Source: an uncultured Eubacteriales bacterium (GTDB lineage: Bacteria > Bacillota > Clostridia > Oscillospirales > Oscillospiraceae). Taken from it: 28,981 nucleotides of DNA. Shown here one piece after another: positions 12,566 through 19,685 of the stretch. The number at the start of each line of letters is the position of its first letter. The stretch's first letter is position 1. The stretch is taken from assembly GCA_900546295.1 (NCBI GenBank), contig URCK01000013.1, forward strand, positions 1 to 28,981, in the 5' to 3' direction. The translations under genes and the position numbers were made by a program. The notes beneath the pieces were generated by a model. It was not told where the DNA came from, searched no databases, and saw only the letters and a list, made by a program, of their open reading frames with translations.

Positions 12566-14464
12566 ATGTTTGATCAGTATTTTGAACGCTTTGAGCTCGC
12601 GAGTGAGATCATCGAGGCGCTGAAAAAGTGCAAGTGCATCGCCTACGCCGAGACGAAAGAGGAACTGGAGGAAATGGCCTACGGTCCCACGCATACCTCC
12701 CGCTACGACGTGGTCTATCCCATCGAGGGCAACGGCACGGTGAAGGAAGCTGAAGTCGTGCGCTGCAAGAACGGCTGCGTTGTCAACTTCATGGAGGACT
12801 ATATGCGCCGCCGCGATCCCAACAGCATGGCCATCGGCGACGATCTGCCCACCGACAAGCCGCGCTTCAAGGACCGCTTCGGCTATGACTTCTCCTCGCT
12901 CCGTCAGGAAACGCTCGACTGGCTCTCCACGCAGCAGGTCATGCTGCTGCCGTTTTCCGCCGGCCCGCGCGGCCACGGCTACCCGAGCTTGATGATCTGC
13001 CCGCTCAACGCCGCGTTCTTCGCTCTCTCGCTTGCCAATATGCAGGGCTTTATGAGCATTGCCGACGTGCCTGAGCACTACAAGCCGCGCGCTATCATCT
13101 TTGTCGCTCCGCCCTTCCGCCATACGCACTTTGACGGCAAGCAGGTCGTCGTGCACAACCGCAGCAAGGAGATGCACGAGGTCTGGGCCTACAACCTCTA
13201 TCCCGGCCCCAGTGCCAAAAAGGGCGTTTTTTCGCTCCTGCTCGATATCGGCGAGCAGGAGGGCTGGATCTGCTGCCACACCAGCGCGGCCATGGTCGAA
13301 ACGCCGTATGAAAACGAGGTCGTTTTCATGCACGAGGGCGCGTCCGGCGGCGGCAAGAGCGAAATGCTCGAGGACTTCCACCGCGAGGCTGACGACAGGC
13401 TCCTCATCGGCACGCACACGGTCACGGGCGAAAAATATTACATGACCCTCGGCGAGAGCTGCAAGATCCATCCCATCGCCGACGATATGGCCTGCGCGCT
13501 CAAGAGCTTCCAGAAGCCAGAGAGCGGCAAGCTGCGCATCCTTGACGCCGAGGACGGCTGGTTTTTGCGCATGGACGGCATGCACGCCTACGGCAACAGC
13601 CCCCTCTACGAGCGCATCTGCATCCACCCGAGCGAGCCGCTGGTCTTTTTCAATATGGACGGCGTGCCCGGCGCGACCTGCCTCATTTGGGAGCATGTGA
13701 TCGAGTCCAACGGCAAGCCCTGCTCCAACCCGCGCGTCATCCTGCCGCGCAGGATGGTCGATAACATCGTGCCGGACGTCGTCCCCGTCGAGGTCGACGT
13801 GCGCAGCTTCGGCGTGCGTATGCCGCCCTCCACCGCCAAGGACCCGAACTACGGTGTGATGGGCATGCTGCAGGTCGTGCCGCAGTCCCTTGCGTGGCTG
13901 TGGCGGCTCATCTCCCCGCGCGGCTTCAAGAACCCCTCCATTGCCGATGCGAACGCCGGCAGCGGCCTGAAGGCCGAGGGTGTCGGCTCCTACTGGCCGT
14001 TTGCGACCGGCCTCAAGGTCACGCAGGCGAACCTTCTGCTCGAGCAGATCCTCTCCGCGCCCAAGACGACGAACGTGCTTATCCCCAACCAGCATATCGG
14101 TGCCTATCATGTGGGCTTTATGGGCGAGTGGCTCGCGCGTGAATATCTCGCCCGCCACAACGGCTATGTGCGCGCCAAGCATCTGGTGCCCGCGCGCTGC
14201 CCGCTCTTCGGCTATGCGCTTGATGAAATGAAGCTCGACGGTCAGTTCATCCGCCAGACCTTCCTGCGTCCCGAAACGCAGTCCAAGCTCGGCGCCGAGG
14301 GCTACGATGCCGGCGCGAAGATCCTGACCGACTTTTTCAAAGAGCAGCTCCAGCAGTTCATCTCCGACGATCTCGACCCGCTGGGCCGCGAGATCATCGA
14401 CTGCTGCCTGCACGACGGCACGCTGGAGGATTACCTCCAGCTCACGCCGATGGAATTCAAATAA
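12566..14464 (+). CDS. DUF4914 family protein with a P-loop (PEPCK-like)
   Basis: A 632-residue cytosolic protein that I recognise as DUF4914. A Walker A-like G-A-S-G-G-G-K-S lies at 258-265 in a context (F-M-H-E-G-A-S-G-G-G-K-S-E-M) reminiscent of PEP carboxykinase and HPr kinase P-loops. Other conserved-looking patches are S-A-G-P-R-G-H-G-Y-P (131-140), A-P-P-F-R-H-T-H-F-D (181-190) and I-P-N-Q-H-I-G-A-Y-H-V-G-F near residue 510. The reaction is unknown; nucleotide binding is the only supported inference. The ATG at 12566 lies 8 nt after CGGAGG and is preferred to the adjacent GTG at 12563. It is monocistronic with its own promoter, structured leader and terminator. Confidence 0.78.
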   Translation: MFDQYFERFELASEIIEALKKCKCIAYAETKEELEEMAYGPTHTSRYDVVYPIEGNGTVKEAEVVRCKNGCVVNFMEDYMRRRDPNSMAIGDDLPTDKPRFKDRFGYDFSSLRQETLDWLSTQQVMLLPFSAGPRGHGYPSLMICPLNAAFFALSLANMQGFMSIADVPEHYKPRAIIFVAPPFRHTHFDGKQVVVHNRSKEMHEVWAYNLYPGPSAKKGVFSLLLDIGEQEGWICCHTSAAMVETPYENEVVFMHEGASGGGKSEMLEDFHREADDRLLIGTHTVTGEKYYMTLGESCKIHPIADDMACALKSFQKPESGKLRILDAEDGWFLRMDGMHAYGNSPLYERICIHPSEPLVFFNMDGVPGATCLIWEHVIESNGKPCSNPRVILPRRMVDNIVPDVVPVEVDVRSFGVRMPPSTAKDPNYGVMGMLQVVPQSLAWLWRLISPRGFKNPSIADANAGSGLKAEGVGSYWPFATGLKVTQANLLLEQILSAPKTTNVLIPNQHIGAYHVGFMGEWLAREYLARHNGYVRAKHLVPARCPLFGYALDEMKLDGQFIRQTFLRPETQSKLGAEGYDAGAKILTDFFKEQLQQFISDDLDPLGREIIDCCLHDGTLEDYLQLTPMEFK

Positions 14465-14472
14465 CAAAACGA

Positions 14473-14502
14473 AAGAAAGGGCGCGCATGCGCCCTTTCTT
14501 CT
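14473..14502 (+). terminator. Terminator after the DUF4914 gene
   Basis: AAGAAAGGGCGC pairs perfectly with GCGCCCTTTCTT around GCAT. The T-tract is short and interrupted, so readthrough into trmO is possible. Confidence 0.6.
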
Positions 14503-14521
14503 TAGAGGGAGGCAACATCCT

Positions 14522-15214
14522 ATGGAAACGCACGAAATGAAGGTCATCGCACGCATCCGCTCCGACTTTCCCGAAAAGTTCGGCATCCCGCGCCAGAGCG
14601 GCCTTGTGCCGCAGCTGCGCGCAAAGATCATCTTCGAGCCGGAATTCCGAAACGCCGATGCGCTGCGCGGCATCGAGGGTTTTTCGCACCTCTGGCTCAT
14701 CTGGCAGTTCTCCGCCGCCGTGCGCGAGACCTGGTCGCCAACCGTGCGCCCGCCGCGCCTTGGCGGCAACGAACGCGTAGGCGTATTTGCTACGCGCTCG
14801 CCCTTCCGCCCGAACGCCATTGGCCTTTCCTGCGTCAGGCTCGAGGGCATTGCGCACGAGGAGGGGCTTGGCGATGTGCTGCTCGTCTCGGGTGCGGATC
14901 TCATGGACGGAACGCCCATTTATGACGTTAAGCCTTACCTCCCCTATGCCGACGCGCACCCCGAGGCGCTGGGCGGCTTTGCGCCCTCGCCGAAGGAAAC
15001 GGTCGAGGTCGACTGCCCGCCGGAGCTGCTCTCAGCCCTGCCGGAGGGGCAGCGCGAGGCGCTGCTGGGCGTGCTGGCGCAGGACCCGCGCCCGCAGTAT
15101 CAGCACGATCCTGAGCGGGTATATGGGATGAGCTTCGGCGGCTGGGATGTCAGATTCCGCGTGCGCGGCGAGAGGCTCGAGGTGCTCTCCCTGACAGAAA
15201 ATCAGCAGAGATAA
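14522..15214 (+). CDS. trmO: tRNA (N6-threonylcarbamoyladenosine37-N6)-methyltransferase TrmO
   Basis: A 230-residue SAM-dependent methyltransferase of the TsaA/TrmO beta-barrel family, which adds a methyl group to t6A37 of certain ANN-reading tRNAs. Diagnostic stretches are F-G-I-P-R-Q-S-G-L-V near 20-29, the R-G-I-E-G-F-S-H-L-W-L-I-W region near 49-61, and the R-S-P-F-R-P-N-A-I-G-L-S motif near 93-104 that forms the SAM site. The C-terminal domain (about 150-230), with Y-Q-H-D-P-x-R-x-Y-G-M, is also typical. GAGGGAGG precedes the ATG. A possible substrate of the pathway, tRNA-Thr, is encoded in this window, but which tRNA this enzyme modifies is not shown. Confidence 0.92.
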   Translation: METHEMKVIARIRSDFPEKFGIPRQSGLVPQLRAKIIFEPEFRNADALRGIEGFSHLWLIWQFSAAVRETWSPTVRPPRLGGNERVGVFATRSPFRPNAIGLSCVRLEGIAHEEGLGDVLLVSGADLMDGTPIYDVKPYLPYADAHPEALGGFAPSPKETVEVDCPPELLSALPEGQREALLGVLAQDPRPQYQHDPERVYGMSFGGWDVRFRVRGERLEVLSLTENQQR

Positions 15215-15274
15215 ATCTCCCGTTAAGAGGAAAAGTGGATGCGCTAATGCGCTGTTAAGAGCGTTTCGGAACAC

Positions 15275-15302
15275 TTGCCAAGCGAATTCTGCGCGCTATA
15301 AT
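15275..15302 (+). promoter_or_regulatory. Promoter of the OadG-like gene
   Basis: TTGCCA (15275-15280) and TATAAT (15297-15302) with a 16-bp spacer, about 35 bp before the start codon. Confidence 0.6.
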
Positions 15303-15336
15303 AACGCCAGACTACATAAAAGGAGCGTATCCACAG

Positions 15337-15609
15337 ATGGAAGTATCCAGCGCATTTGTTGTGCTCATGGGCATGAGCGTCACGTTTATTGGCCTGACCT
15401 GTATCATTTTGCTGACGATCCTCATGGGCAAGATCTTGTCCCGCACCGAGCCGCCGAAGGCGGAAACCACGGCATCCGTTCCGGCTGTACCCGCTGCTCC
15501 GGCGGACGGACTGACCGATGAGGTCAAGGTCGCCATCCTGGCGGCGCTTGCGCAGGAGCCCGGCTTCCACCTGGCGAATGTGACGAACGTCAGCATCCGC
15601 AGGATCTGA
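15337..15609 (+). CDS. OadG-like small membrane protein (Na+ pump decarboxylase gamma)
   Basis: A 90-residue protein with one N-terminal membrane helix (residues about 8-32, F-V-V-L-M-G-M-S-V-T-F-I-G-L). A Pro/Ala-rich linker follows (about 40-60), then a short C-terminal segment (D-E-V-K-V-A-I-L-A-A-L-A), the layout of OadG/MmdD gamma subunits. These stabilise membrane-bound biotin-dependent decarboxylase sodium pumps. The usual partners (OadA, biotin carrier, OadB) are not adjacent, so this copy is an orphan in the window. AAAGGAGC lies 12 nt before the ATG. Its promoter and terminator make it monocistronic. Confidence 0.65.
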   Translation: MEVSSAFVVLMGMSVTFIGLTCIILLTILMGKILSRTEPPKAETTASVPAVPAAPADGLTDEVKVAILAALAQEPGFHLANVTNVSIRRI

Positions 15610-15646
15610 TCGACGATATTCCACTTCTTCCTTTTGACGGCGGAAA

Positions 15647-15671
15647 GGGCGGCGACGGAGCCGCCCTTTTT
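15647..15671 (+). terminator. Terminator after the OadG-like gene
   Basis: GGGCGGC (15647-15653) pairs with GCCGCCC (15660-15666), followed by five T. Confidence 0.75.
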
Positions 15672-15719
15672 GCTGCCGCGACAAAATTTTGCATTTTAGC
15701 GCACATTTAGCACTTGCTG

Positions 15720-15728
15720 TGTTATAAT
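15720..15728 (+). promoter_or_regulatory. Extended -10 promoter for the kdpDE-like operon
   Basis: TG-T-TATAAT (15720-15728) is an extended -10 element. No good -35 hexamer sits 16-18 bp upstream, which is usual for this promoter class. Confidence 0.5.
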
Positions 15729-15787
15729 GATATAAAGTTCGGGGTGTGCTGCCCTGTGCGCAAAACGGGGAAGAGGGGAACGGACGC

Positions 15788-16870
15788 ATGAAGGAAAAAA
15801 CCGGCGGGCTGCGGCAGCTGTACGATTTTCTTTTGACCGTGGCGATCCTTGCAACGGCCACGGTGCTCTGCACGCTGCTGCGCCGGCTGGACGACGGCGG
15901 CGGCTATGTGAGCCTCATCTTTGTACTGGCGGTTGCGACCATCTCGCGCTGGACAGAGGGCTTCTTCTGGGGTATTTTCAGCTCGGTCACCGGCGTGCTG
16001 CTCGTCAACTATGTCTTCACCTACCCTTACTGGGAGTTTAACTTTACGATCACGGGCTATCCTCTCGCGTTTCTTGCGATGCTGGCGGTCTCTATGATGA
16101 TCAGCGCGATGAACACGCAGATCAAAAAGCAGGAACGGCTGCGCATCGAAACAGAGAAGGAAGCCGTGCGCGCCAATCTCCTGCGCGCGATGTCGCACGA
16201 TATCCGCACGCCGCTCACCAGCATCGTCGGCAACACCGCCGCGATCCTCGACAATGAGGACAGCTTCTCGCCCGAACAGAAGCGCCGTCTCCTTGAGGAT
16301 GTGAACGAGGACGCGCAGTGGCTCATCCGCATGGTCGAAAATCTTCTCTCCATTACCCGCATGAGCGGCGGACAGGCCAAGATCGAAAAGGACTGCGAGG
16401 CGGCGGAGGAGATCGTCGCCGTGGCGGTCAGCAAGTTTACCAAGCGTTTCCCCAATATTGAAGTCACCGTCGAGGTGCCGGACGAGGTGCTGATGGTCCC
16501 GATGGACGCAACGCTCATCCGTCAGGTCATCATGAACCTGCTGGAAAATGCCGCCATCCACGGCGGCAATGTCACAAAGATCCGTTTTCAGCTCTCGCGC
16601 AAGGGCAGCAGCGCCTGCTTCGCCATCAGCGACGACGGTGTCGGTATCCCGAAGGAGAAGCTGCCGACGATTTTTAACGGCGGGCTTTCCGGCGTATCTC
16701 ACAGCAATTTTGACATGAAAAAGAATATGGGCATCGGTCTTTCCGTGTGCTATACGATCGTCAAGGCGCACGGCGGCACGATGTCCGCAGAAAATTTGGA
16801 ATCGGGCGGCGCATGCTTCCGCTTCTATCTGCCGCTGGAGGAGGGCATCAACAGTGAAATTGAAGGATAA
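15788..16870 (+). CDS. kdpD: KdpD-like sensor histidine kinase, short form
   Basis: A 360-residue membrane kinase. Residues about 14-106 are a DUF4118-type bundle of four membrane helices. The kinase core follows: H-box S-H-D-I-R-T-P-L-T with phospho-acceptor His137, N-box E-N-A-A (Asn254), G1 D-D-G-V-G (282-286) and G2 G-I-G-L-S near 315. It is similar to the C-terminal half of KdpD but lacks the long cytoplasmic KdpD/USP region, so its sensing must differ from Escherichia coli KdpD. The ATG at 15788 is preferred because GAGGGGAA lies upstream; the frame is open earlier. Its last 17 nt overlap the response-regulator gene. No potassium transporter is in the window. Confidence 0.85.
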   Translation: MKEKTGGLRQLYDFLLTVAILATATVLCTLLRRLDDGGGYVSLIFVLAVATISRWTEGFFWGIFSSVTGVLLVNYVFTYPYWEFNFTITGYPLAFLAMLAVSMMISAMNTQIKKQERLRIETEKEAVRANLLRAMSHDIRTPLTSIVGNTAAILDNEDSFSPEQKRRLLEDVNEDAQWLIRMVENLLSITRMSGGQAKIEKDCEAAEEIVAVAVSKFTKRFPNIEVTVEVPDEVLMVPMDATLIRQVIMNLLENAAIHGGNVTKIRFQLSRKGSSACFAISDDGVGIPKEKLPTIFNGGLSGVSHSNFDMKKNMGIGLSVCYTIVKAHGGTMSAENLESGGACFRFYLPLEEGINSEIEG

Positions 16871-17564
16871 AGTGCTCGTTGTGGAAGACGAGCAGAACAT
16901 CAGCAACTTTATTTCGACGGTTCTCACCGCGAACGATTTTGACGTGCTGGTCGCGCAGACCGGCGCGGAGGCGATCTCAATGATCACCTCCCATTGCCCC
17001 GATCTCATCATTCTCGATCTGGGTCTTCCCGATATGGACGGGCAGAGCATCCTCAAGGAGGTCAGGGCCTGGTCGAACCTGCCGATCATCGTCGTCTCGG
17101 CGCGCACGCACGAGCACGACAAGGTCGCCGCGCTTGACCTCGGTGCGGACGATTATATCGAAAAGCCCTTCGGCACGAGTGAGCTGCTCGCGCGTATCCG
17201 CACGGCCATCCGCCACACGCGCACCCCGCTCGACAACGACGAGATCGCGCAGCTTGGTAAATTCACCGTGCGCGATCTGACGATCGACTATGATAAGCAT
17301 CATGTTCTCGTCGGCGGCGAGGATGTGCACCTGACGCTCAACGAGTTCAAGATCGTCGCCCTGCTCGGCAAATACGCCGGCAAGGTGCTGACGTATGACT
17401 ATCTCATCAAGCAGATCTGGGGTCCCAAGGCCAAGGCGGACAACCAGATCCTGCGCGTGAACATGGCGAACATCCGCCGCAAGATCGAGAAAAATCCCGC
17501 CTCGCCGGAGTATATCTTCACGGAGATCGGCGTGGGCTACCGGATGCTCGAAAACAACGAATAG
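16854..17564 (+). CDS. kdpE: KdpE-like OmpR-family response regulator
   Basis: A 236-residue two-domain regulator. The receiver domain (1-120) has the acidic pair Glu11-Asp12, phospho-acceptor Asp55 in L-D-L-G-L-P-D, and the conserved E-K-P-F Lys near 108. The winged-helix DNA-binding domain (about 135-236) shows the T-L-N-E-F-K-I-V-A-L-L and V-N-M-A-N-I-R-R-K-I-E segments. It starts at a GTG 8 nt after GGAGGAGGG, inside the kinase gene, so the pair is translationally coupled. The closest family is KdpE; its regulon here cannot be seen. Confidence 0.9.
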   Translation: MKLKDKVLVVEDEQNISNFISTVLTANDFDVLVAQTGAEAISMITSHCPDLIILDLGLPDMDGQSILKEVRAWSNLPIIVVSARTHEHDKVAALDLGADDYIEKPFGTSELLARIRTAIRHTRTPLDNDEIAQLGKFTVRDLTIDYDKHHVLVGGEDVHLTLNEFKIVALLGKYAGKVLTYDYLIKQIWGPKAKADNQILRVNMANIRRKIEKNPASPEYIFTEIGVGYRMLENNE

Positions 17565-17619
17565 AAGAATAGGGCTTCGGCCTTATGATACCAGGGCGCT
17601 TTGCGCCCCCACACAATCA

Positions 17620-17668
17620 CGCGGACGGCTCCTGCCAATGGGGATGGCAGGGGCTGCTCGCGTTTTTT
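17620..17668 (+). terminator. Terminator of the kdpDE-like operon
   Basis: Bases 17620-17637 pair with 17645-17662 (14 Watson-Crick pairs, three G-U, one mismatch; loop ATGGGGA), followed by six T at 17663-17668. Upstream lie a C(UUCG)G tetraloop hairpin (17571-17584) and GGGCGC-TTT-GCGCCC (17594-17608). Confidence 0.85.
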
Positions 17669-17693
17669 GGGGAAAACCGCGAGCAGCCCCTGC
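17647..17693. repeat. Perfect 16-bp inverted repeat overlapping the terminator
   Basis: GCAGGGGCTGCTCGCG at 17647-17662 is perfectly complementary to 17678-17693. The left arm is also the 3' arm of the terminator, so the two hairpins exclude each other. The 15-nt loop holds the terminator T-run. Confidence 0.8.
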
Positions 17694-17709
17694 GGGCATG
17701 ATGCGAAGG

Positions 17710-17758
17710 GCATCTGCATACGCTCTACCAAAAGAAACTGGGGAGGATATGCAGATGC
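17710..17758 (+). promoter_or_regulatory. Start-codon-masking hairpin in the pdaB leader
   Basis: GCATCTGCATA (17710-17720) is a perfect complement of TATGCAGATGC (17748-17758). The 3' arm contains the ATG of the deacetylase gene, and its ribosome site GGGGAGGA (17740-17747) is in the 27-nt loop directly against the stem. Translational control is plausible but unproven. Confidence 0.5.
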
Positions 17759-18564
17759 GTTTTCATTTTGTTCGCACAGCGAAGAAGATCGGGGAGTGCA
17801 GAAAGCCGAAATTTCTTGTGCTCAAGCGGCGGTGGCTGACGCTGGGCGCGGCAGTGCTCGCCGCGGCGGGCGTGTTCGCCGCGGTCAACTATCCCGCCGC
17901 CGTCAGCGCTTCGGCGGCGACGCGGCAGCTGCCCATCTACTGCGTGCAGCGCACGCAAAAGATGTGCGCGATCTCCTTCGACGCCGCATGGGGAGCGGAC
18001 AACACGCAGAAGATATTGGATGTGCTGGGGGACTACGGCGTGAAGAGCACGTTTTTCGTCGTGGGCAACTGGGCGGATCAGTATCCCGAGCAGGCCAAGG
18101 CCATCGCCGCGAGCGGCTGTGAGCTGATGAACCACTCCAACGCTCACGACCACTTCAATTCCCTCACAGCAGATGAGATCATCGCGGACGTGAACGCCTG
18201 CAACGACAAGATCGAAGCGCTTTCGGGCGTTCGCCCGACGCTCATCCGCTGCCCGTATGGGGAATACGACGACCATGTGATCTCCGCCATCCGCTCGATC
18301 GGCATGGAGCCGATCCAATGGGATGTGGATTCGCTCGACTGGAAGGGGATCTCGGCGGGCGAGATCACAAAGCGCGTGACGGGCAAGGTGCAAAGCGGCT
18401 CCATCGTGCTCTTCCACAACGCGGGCGAGCACACGCCCGAGGCGCTGCCGGATATCCTCGACTATCTTCTCGCTGAGGGCTACGACATTGTGCCCGTTTC
18501 GAAAATCCTGCTGACCGGCGCATACAGCATCGACCACACGGGCAGGCAGTGCCCGGCGGAATGA
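17755..18564 (+). CDS. pdaB: Polysaccharide deacetylase, PdaB-like (sporulation type)
   Basis: A 269-residue protein with a basic N-terminus and a single membrane helix (about 27-45), then an extracytoplasmic NodB-type carbohydrate esterase 4 domain. The motifs are S-F-D-A-A-W-G (Asp76), H-S-N-A-H (His127, His131 for metal), R-C-P-Y-G-E-Y (165-171), D-x-x-S-x-D-W (190-196) and L-F-H-N (His221). The D-A-A-W-G form of motif 1 is characteristic of PdaB, a sporulation-linked peptidoglycan deacetylase. ATG 17755 is 7 nt after GGGGAGGA; another in-frame ATG at 17749 is too close to the ribosome site. The role in spore envelope formation is inferred from the family. Confidence 0.85.
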   Translation: MRFHFVRTAKKIGECRKPKFLVLKRRWLTLGAAVLAAAGVFAAVNYPAAVSASAATRQLPIYCVQRTQKMCAISFDAAWGADNTQKILDVLGDYGVKSTFFVVGNWADQYPEQAKAIAASGCELMNHSNAHDHFNSLTADEIIADVNACNDKIEALSGVRPTLIRCPYGEYDDHVISAIRSIGMEPIQWDVDSLDWKGISAGEITKRVTGKVQSGSIVLFHNAGEHTPEALPDILDYLLAEGYDIVPVSKILLTGAYSIDHTGRQCPAE

Positions 18565-18575
18565 GATAAAAAATC

Positions 18576-18614
18576 GAGGCGCTCTCTTTTGCAAAAGAGA
18601 GCGCCTCTTTGCTT
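18576..18614. terminator. Bidirectional terminator between pdaB and lysO
   Basis: GAGGCGCTCTCTTTT pairs perfectly with AAAAGAGAGCGCCTC around GC. TTTGCTTTTT follows on the plus strand, and the complement of GATAAAAAATC gives a T-run on the minus strand. Confidence 0.88.
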
Positions 18615-18626
18615 TTTGGGGGAAGA

Positions 18627-19592
18627 TCAAGCGCCGATGATGAGCGGCACGAGCGCCGCGCAGGAAAGGCACATCAGCATACCCGTGCAGAACGAGTAGG
18701 CCATGGTCTCGGGATTGCAGTACTTTTCCACAAGCGGCAGGCACAGGTCGGTCGAGGCTGTGCCGGGGATGGTGATGGCCTCGATGTAGCCGATCTTGCT
18801 CGCGATGAGCGGCAGGAAGATGAGACCCATCGTCTCGCGCAGCACATTGTGCAGAAACGAGACCGCGCCCGCGACCGCGTGTCCCGCGCCGGAGATGACG
18901 CTCGGCGCCATCGTGTACCAGCCGAAGCCCGCGCTGATGGCAAGCCCCTCGCGCATCGTCATGGGAGTGAGAAACGCGTAGACGACGCCTGCGAGCAACG
19001 AGCCGAGCACGGAGAAAACTGGCACGAGCACAACGCCCAGTCCAGCCCCGCGCAGAACGCGCACGATGCTGCCGTCCAGCCCCATGCTGAAGCCCACCGA
19101 GCCGAGCATGATGCAAAGGCCGATGACGAGCAGGTTGCCGGAGATCTCCTCAAAGCGCTCGGGCGGCATGAGCTGCGGCAGGACAAAATAGCCCAGCAGC
19201 ATCCCGCAGATGACCATCAGGCAGATAATGACCGAGGACTTGATGCCGGAGGTATTGACCCCGCCGCTGCGTTCCACGGCGCCTTCTTCCTCTGTGCCGG
19301 CGGGCAGGGCGTGGCGGTTGAGGTGCACGATCTTGCGCGCGGCAGTGCCGCCGAGCATACTGCCGACGGCCGTGAGGAACGTGATGAACAGTGCCTGCAC
19401 GCCGATGCTGCCAAGGCTCGACGTGACCTCTTCGTCCGCGCCCATGCGCAGACCCATGAGGAAGATGAGAAGATAGATAAAAAAGCTCGTGAGCTTGTCC
19501 AGAAAATGAAAGCGGTCCTTATGGCGGCGCAGCTTGCCTGCGATGAGGTAGCAGGCGATCATAATGGACCAGTAGAGAGCGAGCAGAGTCAT
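18627..19592 (-). CDS. lysO: LysO-family lysine exporter
   Basis: A 321-residue membrane protein of the LysO (YbjE, DUF340) family with about eight hydrophobic segments. Two halves are joined by a polar stretch near residues 88-118. Family signatures are L-M-G-L-R-M-G near 45-51, L-G-S-V-G-F-S-M-G near 163-171 and the S-A-G-F-G-W-Y-T-M-A-P-S block near 221-232. Characterised members export L-lysine and the toxic analogue thialysine; the substrate here is inferred. AAAGGA lies 12 nt before the ATG. It is the last gene on this strand before the shared terminator and may be read from the upstream operon past a hairpin, since no clear promoter was seen. Confidence 0.9.
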   Translation of the reverse strand: MTLLALYWSIMIACYLIAGKLRRHKDRFHFLDKLTSFFIYLLIFLMGLRMGADEEVTSSLGSIGVQALFITFLTAVGSMLGGTAARKIVHLNRHALPAGTEEEGAVERSGGVNTSGIKSSVIICLMVICGMLLGYFVLPQLMPPERFEEISGNLLVIGLCIMLGSVGFSMGLDGSIVRVLRGAGLGVVLVPVFSVLGSLLAGVVYAFLTPMTMREGLAISAGFGWYTMAPSVISGAGHAVAGAVSFLHNVLRETMGLIFLPLIASKIGYIEAITIPGTASTDLCLPLVEKYCNPETMAYSFCTGMLMCLSCAALVPLIIGA

Positions 19593-19637
19593 AGGATATC
19601 GTCATCCTTTCGCCGCGCTGCGGCAAAAATAAGCGGG

Positions 19638-19660
19638 GGACGGCGCGTCTCGCGCCGTCC
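19638..19660 (-). terminator. Hairpin between the phosphohexomutase and lysO genes
   Basis: GGACGGCGCG pairs perfectly with CGCGCCGTCC around a 3-nt loop. On the minus strand a TTATTTTT tract begins 7 nt past the stem, so it is at best a partial terminator. Confidence 0.5.
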
Positions 19661-19685
19661 TCTGCTGCTTTGGAAAACGGGAAAC

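Noticed and set aside
12416..14959. Very long minus-strand open frame (847 codons) opposite the DUF4914 and trmO genes
   Set aside because: It is antisense to two well-supported genes, crosses their terminator, and has the Ala/Arg/His-rich composition of a high-GC mirror frame with no ribosome site or motif.
15746..15787. Upstream extension of the KdpD-like kinase to a GTG at 15746
   Set aside because: It lacks a ribosome site and lies too near the promoter, while ATG 15788 has GAGGGGAA upstream and begins a normal N-terminus.
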